8,753 nt of DNA, from contig JAISDY010000058.1 of NCBI GenBank assembly GCA_031264425.1, positions 1 through 8,753 on the forward strand, read 5' to 3'. The notes under the pieces were generated by a model. It had not been told where the DNA came from, did not search any database, and saw only the letters and a list, made by a program, of their open reading frames with translations. The stretch comes from Endomicrobium sp. (lineage in GTDB: Bacteria > Elusimicrobiota > Endomicrobiia > Endomicrobiales > Endomicrobiaceae). Position numbers and translations under genes: made by a program. Shown piece after piece: positions 5,342 through 8,753 of this stretch. The number at the start of each line of letters is the position of its first letter. Positions within the stretch are counted from its first letter, which is position 1.

Positions 5342-6408
5342 TTAGTTATTTCCTCATATATTATTTCTTGCGGCAGTTTCACAATATCTTTTACTGCGAC
5401 TTTTTTTGTGTCTATATTAAGAATTTCAATAGCTTCCAATAGATTTTCCTCACTAAAATCTTTTTCCTCAATTATTGTCACTTTTCCTTTTTCTTCAATT
5501 TCTTTAGCGTTCCAATATTGATGGTTATCTGTCGCATACGGGTATGGAATTAAAACGGCAGGCTTTCCTAAAGCCTTAAGCTCAAAAACAGTTCCCGCAC
5601 CTGAGCGAGATATGCCCATATCGCACGCGGCATAAGCGTATGCTATATTGTGCATGTAGTTGAATATTCTGTAATTTGCGCGTACTCCGACAATTTTTTG
5701 TATTCTTGAAAAATCTTTTGCTCCAGTTATATGTATCACTTGCATTTCATTGCTTGCGACAAAACGCAATAGAGCTTTGCTCGTAACTTCATTCAATTTG
5801 GCTGCTCCCAAACTGCCGCCGAAAACTAAAACCGTAAAAACATTGCCGTTTAAATTAAGCATTTTTAAAGCGTCGTTCTTTGATACGCTAAAAATATCTT
5901 CCCGCACAGGATAACCGGAAATAACAAGATTTTTATTTTTAAAGTATTTTGTAGAAAAACTAAAACTTAAAAAAGTTTTATCTGCTATTTTATTTAGAAG
6001 TATATTAGCTTTTCCCGGAACAGTATTTTGTTCGTGTATAAAAGTTTTTTTTCCTAAACTTTTAGCGGCAAATAACACAGGAACGGCAAGATACCCGCCT
6101 GTTCCGATAACAGCTATTGGATTTATATAAAGAATCTGTTTTAAAGCTTTAAAAAAAGAAATTTTTAATTTAGCTAAAAATACTAAAAATGAAAATGAAA
6201 ATTTTCTAGGCATGCCAACCATATTAAAAGCCACATATTGAAAACCGCTATTGTTTAAAATGTCAAGAGACGCGGAATTATTATTTATAAAAAAAATAGG
6301 ATTACAACCTTTGTTTTGAAATTCTCTAGCCAAAGCTATACCCGGGTATATATGACCGCCCGTACCGCTTACTGCAATGATAATATTTTTCTTTTTATTT
6401 TTTTTCAT
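5326..6408 (-). CDS. murG: UDP-GlcNAc:lipid I GlcNAc transferase MurG
   Basis: MurG is the peripheral membrane GT28 glycosyltransferase on the cytoplasmic face that adds GlcNAc to lipid I, making lipid II for peptidoglycan. The 360 residues are the usual size. The N-terminal Rossmann domain shows the glycine loop VSGTGGHIYPG (13-23) and IGTGGYLAVP (101-110) with HEQNTVPGKAN (125-135). The C-terminal UDP-GlcNAc domain shows FGGSLGA (196-202) and SRSGAGTVFEL (267-277) followed by GKPAVLIPYP and TDNHQYWNA. No key segment is missing. The gene begins 6 bp after ftsW (TAA-AACGGA-ATG) without a recognisable Shine-Dalgarno at normal spacing, so translation probably relies on coupling to ftsW. Its first codons contain an 8-A homopolymer. 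It overlaps the start of surE by 16 bp. Confidence 0.97.
   Translation of the reverse strand: MKKNKKKNIIIAVSGTGGHIYPGIALAREFQNKGCNPIFFINNNSASLDILNNSGFQYVAFNMVGMPRKFSFSFLVFLAKLKISFFKALKQILYINPIAVIGTGGYLAVPVLFAAKSLGKKTFIHEQNTVPGKANILLNKIADKTFLSFSFSTKYFKNKNLVISGYPVREDIFSVSKNDALKMLNLNGNVFTVLVFGGSLGAAKLNEVTSKALLRFVASNEMQVIHITGAKDFSRIQKIVGVRANYRIFNYMHNIAYAYAACDMGISRSGAGTVFELKALGKPAVLIPYPYATDNHQYWNAKEIEEKGKVTIIEEKDFSEENLLEAIEILNIDTKKVAVKDIVKLPQEIIYEEITKCIKS
5349..5355 (-). promoter_or_regulatory. Shine-Dalgarno of surE within murG
   Basis: GAGGAAA on the minus strand lies 7 nt before the surE ATG and inside the last codons of murG. It fixes the surE start at 5341 and supports translational coupling across the 16-bp gene overlap. 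Confidence 0.75.
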
Positions 6409-6414
6409 TCCGTT

Positions 6415-7512
6415 TTATTTTTTACTGTATTGTGATAAATTTATCAATATTCCGGCTGTAGCCATACTTATGGCAAGCGATGTTCCTCCAAAAGATATAA
6501 AAGGAAGAGGAAGCCCCTTTGCTGGAAATACCCCAGTGGCAACGGATAAATTTATAACTGCTTGAAAAACAATAACAAGCGTTATGCCTAAACACAAATA
6601 CTCAGAAAAAACATCAGGCATATGTTTGCTCATCTTTATCCCTTTAAAAAATAGATAGATGAAAAAAGCAATAACTGCGCAAGCTCCTAAAAATCCCAGC
6701 TCTTCCCCAATAATAGGAAAAATAAAATCGGTGTGGGCTTCTGGCAAATACATAAGTTTCATCTCGCTTTTACCCAGTCCTCTGCCAAAAAATCCGCCCG
6801 CGCCTAAAGCGTTTAAAGACTGTTTCACCTGATATGAGGCAGCGTCAATATTTATAAAAGACGCCAAATAATCGTGGAACCTTGCAAGCCTGTACGGTTT
6901 CCTTATTATTTCTTCAGCAACTAACAATGTGCCAATCGTACCGCTAATGAGAACAATCTTCATTGGCAACCCCGCGCAAAAAAGCATAGCAAAACATACT
7001 GCAGCTATCAGAATAGGCGTTCCCAAGTCAGGCTCCAATGCGATAGGAAATAACATAAAAAGAATTATGGCTGACGGAGCTATCAGACCTTTTAATTCCT
7101 CAATCATGTTTTTCTTTCTTGATATAAAGTCAGCAATTATTATAACTATTGCTATTTTTGCAAATTCAGACGGTTGAATAGTGAAGAAACTAAAACTTAG
7201 CCATCGTTTTGCTCCGAGTCTTGATACTCCAAAAAATAACACAGCTACGACAAAAATCCAAGAAATAATGTAAATTACTTTTGCATGTTTTTTATAAAAT
7301 TTATAATTGATTATAAAAGCTGTTGTAAACATTGCGCCGAAACCCACTAAAAGCCACAATATTTGTTTAAAAAAAAATTTGTACGGACTAGACCATCTGA
7401 GATATGCGCTAATAAAGCTAGAAGAGAAAACCATGACCGTTCCAAAAATGACGCACAAACATATCAAGACTATAAGCGTATTGTCTGATTTTCTAAAATC
7501 TATTTTAAACAT
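6415..7512 (-). CDS. ftsW: SEDS-family peptidoglycan glycosyltransferase FtsW
   Basis: FtsW is the multispanning septal glycan polymerase that joins lipid II units and works with a class B penicillin-binding protein during division. The 365-residue protein is strongly hydrophobic with about ten spans. SEDS signatures are AKRWLSFSFFTIQPSEFAK (101-119), EPDLGT (160-165), GRGLGKSEMKLMYLPEAHTD (243-262) and KGLPLPFISFGGTS (332-345). The Asp of the TDFIF motif (Asp262) corresponds, from knowledge of RodA/FtsW, to the essential catalytic residue and is present. FtsW is preferred over RodA because of its place between murD and murG and the PEAHTDFIF...IGEELG wording. The ATG at 7512 is preceded by AGGTGAGG overlapping the murD stop, with 8 bp between genes. 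No partner PBP gene is in view. Confidence 0.94.
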   Translation of the reverse strand: MFKIDFRKSDNTLIVLICLCVIFGTVMVFSSSFISAYLRWSSPYKFFFKQILWLLVGFGAMFTTAFIINYKFYKKHAKVIYIISWIFVVAVLFFGVSRLGAKRWLSFSFFTIQPSEFAKIAIVIIIADFISRKKNMIEELKGLIAPSAIILFMLFPIALEPDLGTPILIAAVCFAMLFCAGLPMKIVLISGTIGTLLVAEEIIRKPYRLARFHDYLASFINIDAASYQVKQSLNALGAGGFFGRGLGKSEMKLMYLPEAHTDFIFPIIGEELGFLGACAVIAFFIYLFFKGIKMSKHMPDVFSEYLCLGITLVIVFQAVINLSVATGVFPAKGLPLPFISFGGTSLAISMATAGILINLSQYSKK

Positions 7513-7513
7513 A

Positions 7514-7522
7514 TCCTCACCT
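7514..7522 (-). promoter_or_regulatory. Shine-Dalgarno of ftsW overlapping the murD stop
   Basis: The minus strand reads TAGGTGAGGATATG: the murD stop TAG shares its last two bases with AGGTGAGG, just before the ftsW ATG. This fixes the ftsW start and suggests that ribosomes finishing murD feed ftsW. Confidence 0.65.
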
Positions 7523-8753
7523 ATAACTTGTGTACAAGTTGTTTAAAAATCTTTCCACGTTCTTCAAAATTTTTAAATTGATCAAAAGAAGCGCATGCGG
7601 GCGAAAGCAATACCGTATCGTATGGTGTGGAAACTTTATAAATTTGTTTAACAGCATTTTCTATAGTACCGCAATTGTAAAAATTAGTAGTCCCACTTAA
7701 ATCTTTCCTTATTTTATTAGAAGCTTCGCCTATAAGAAAAATTGCTTTGACTTTATTTTTTACAAGATTTCTTAAAGGCAAATAAGGAAAACCTTTATCT
7801 CGCCCGCCCATGATAATCAAAATATTTTTATCAAAAGATTCCAAAGCAACCCTTGTTGAATCTATATTTGTTGATTTTGAATCGTTATAGTAATCCGTGC
7901 CGTTTACGGTTTTAACAAATTCTATTCTGTGTTCTACGCCTTTATATCTTGAAATAACTTTTTCTATATCTTTTGGATTTACGCCGGCGGCATATGACGC
8001 GGCTGTTGCTGCCAAAATATTTTCTATGTTGTGGCTGCCCACTATATTGATTTTAGGTTCTATTTCAAAATGTTTTTTGCCGACTTTTATTACTATTTTG
8101 CCCTTGTTATAAAATATGCCTTTATCTAACGCTTTCTTGCTGAAATAAATTAAATTTGTTTTGACTTTTGAGCTTATCCCTCTACATATTTTGTCATCAT
8201 AATTCAATATTGCAAAATCTTCACGCCGTTGGTTTATAAACACATTCTGTTTCGCTTTTATATAAGCATTCATAGTTTTATGATGCTCAATGTGATCCGG
8301 AGTGATATTTAATAAAACTGAAATATTAGGTCTAAAATCTGGCGTATCCTCAAGTTGATAACTTGAAAGCTCCATTGTAATATAGGTGTCCTTGCCAGTT
8401 TTTAAAGCTTTATCCGACAAAGGCATGCCTATGTTGCCAGCAACTATGGATTCTTTATAAACCGATTTTATTATTTTAGCTGTTAAATCTGTAGTTGTAG
8501 TTTTGCCATTAGTTCCCGTTATGGTAATAATTTTTTTATATTTTGAGTTTTCTAAAGAAAAAGCAAGTTCGCTTATGACAGTGATTTTCTTTTTAATAGC
8601 TTTTTTTAATATAGAAATATCGGAATGAATTCCGGGACTTTTTACGATAACGTCGGAATTTAAAATTTTGTCGGAATGACCGCCAAGCTCCGCGTTAATT
8701 TTTTTATTTAATTCCTTTATCTTTCTTTTGCTGCCTGAGTCGCTGGCAAACAC
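7521..8753 (-). CDS. murD: UDP-MurNAc-L-alanine:D-glutamate ligase MurD (5' end beyond window)
   Basis: MurD is the cytoplasmic ATP-dependent Mur ligase that adds D-Glu to UDP-MurNAc-L-Ala. The 410 visible codons reach the window edge. The edge codon is GTG, but alignment by eye to E. coli MurD indicates about 30 residues of the N-terminal Rossmann domain are missing, so this GTG is internal and the gene continues off the window. Seen from the edge (residue 1) are VKSPGI (37-42), the ATP loop TGTNGKTTTT (79-88), MELSSYQLE (127-135), NITPDHIEHH (149-158), a Lys in YIKAKQN (Lys168, equivalent to the carbamylated Lys), GVEHRIEFV (272-280), NDSKSTN (290-296) and LLSPACASFDQFKNFEERG (382-400). All catalytic motifs are intact. 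It heads a cluster in the classical order murD-ftsW-murG. Confidence 0.96.
   Translation of the reverse strand: MFASDSGSKRKIKELNKKINAELGGHSDKILNSDVIVKSPGIHSDISILKKAIKKKITVISELAFSLENSKYKKIITITGTNGKTTTTDLTAKIIKSVYKESIVAGNIGMPLSDKALKTGKDTYITMELSSYQLEDTPDFRPNISVLLNITPDHIEHHKTMNAYIKAKQNVFINQRREDFAILNYDDKICRGISSKVKTNLIYFSKKALDKGIFYNKGKIVIKVGKKHFEIEPKINIVGSHNIENILAATAASYAAGVNPKDIEKVISRYKGVEHRIEFVKTVNGTDYYNDSKSTNIDSTRVALESFDKNILIIMGGRDKGFPYLPLRNLVKNKVKAIFLIGEASNKIRKDLSGTTNFYNCGTIENAVKQIYKVSTPYDTVLLSPACASFDQFKNFEERGKIFKQLVHKL

Noticed and set aside
7525..7540. AACTTGT-GT-ACAAGTT hairpin at the end of murD
   Set aside because: The loop is only two bases, it lies in coding sequence and there is no T run, so it is not a terminator; ftsW follows immediately.
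1..8753. CRISPR array, transposase or toxin-antitoxin pair
   Set aside because: I saw no regularly spaced repeats, no transposase motif and no paired small genes with toxin-antitoxin features on either strand.

Overview
The window is AT-rich bacterial DNA. A degraded accessory stretch on the left (about 1-1770) abuts a compact housekeeping block read entirely from the minus strand (about 1771-8753). The low GC, Shine-Dalgarno-led minus-strand genes, a murD-ftsW-murG cell-wall cluster and a tRNA lacking an encoded CCA, beside decaying integrase and restriction genes, suggest an Elusimicrobia/Endomicrobium-like host-associated bacterium. That taxonomic guess is an inference from general character only; no marker in the window proves it.

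Left region: a minus-strand gene entering from the left edge encodes a coiled-coil plus membrane protein of phage-holin-like layout, preceded by a tiny overlapping ORF. Facing it on the plus strand is an internal fragment of a type II restriction endonuclease that resembles the TdeIII/MjaII family. It has no start codon at its natural 5' end and is cut off at the 3' end. Directly behind it lies a tyrosine recombinase (integrase) gene in three reading frames, joined by two apparent single-base shifts and with one catalytic residue replaced. The integrase ends 67 bp from the 3' end of an intact tRNA-Phe gene, a classic integration site. The simplest reading is the tRNA-proximal end of a decayed prophage or integrative element whose other end lies outside the window.

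Right region, in transcription order from the right edge: murD (5' end cut by the window edge), ftsW, murG, surE, uvrB, then a DUF948-like and a YtxH-like small membrane protein, then tRNA-Phe and a strong intrinsic terminator. murD, ftsW and murG make and polymerise the peptidoglycan precursor. surE overlaps the end of murG, so the usual continuation of the division/cell-wall cluster (murC) is not present at this point. A 115-bp gap containing a perfect 6-bp-stem hairpin precedes uvrB. After uvrB, a minus-strand promoter with TTGACA and TATAAT exactly 17 bp apart would start transcription at or next to the ATG of the DUF948-like gene, implying a leaderless mRNA. That transcript could run through ytxH and tRNA-Phe to the terminator.

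I found no convincing wholly new system. The items most worth a second look are the leaderless promoter with its internal dyad, the decay history of the restriction-integrase element, and the surE-uvrB spacer.
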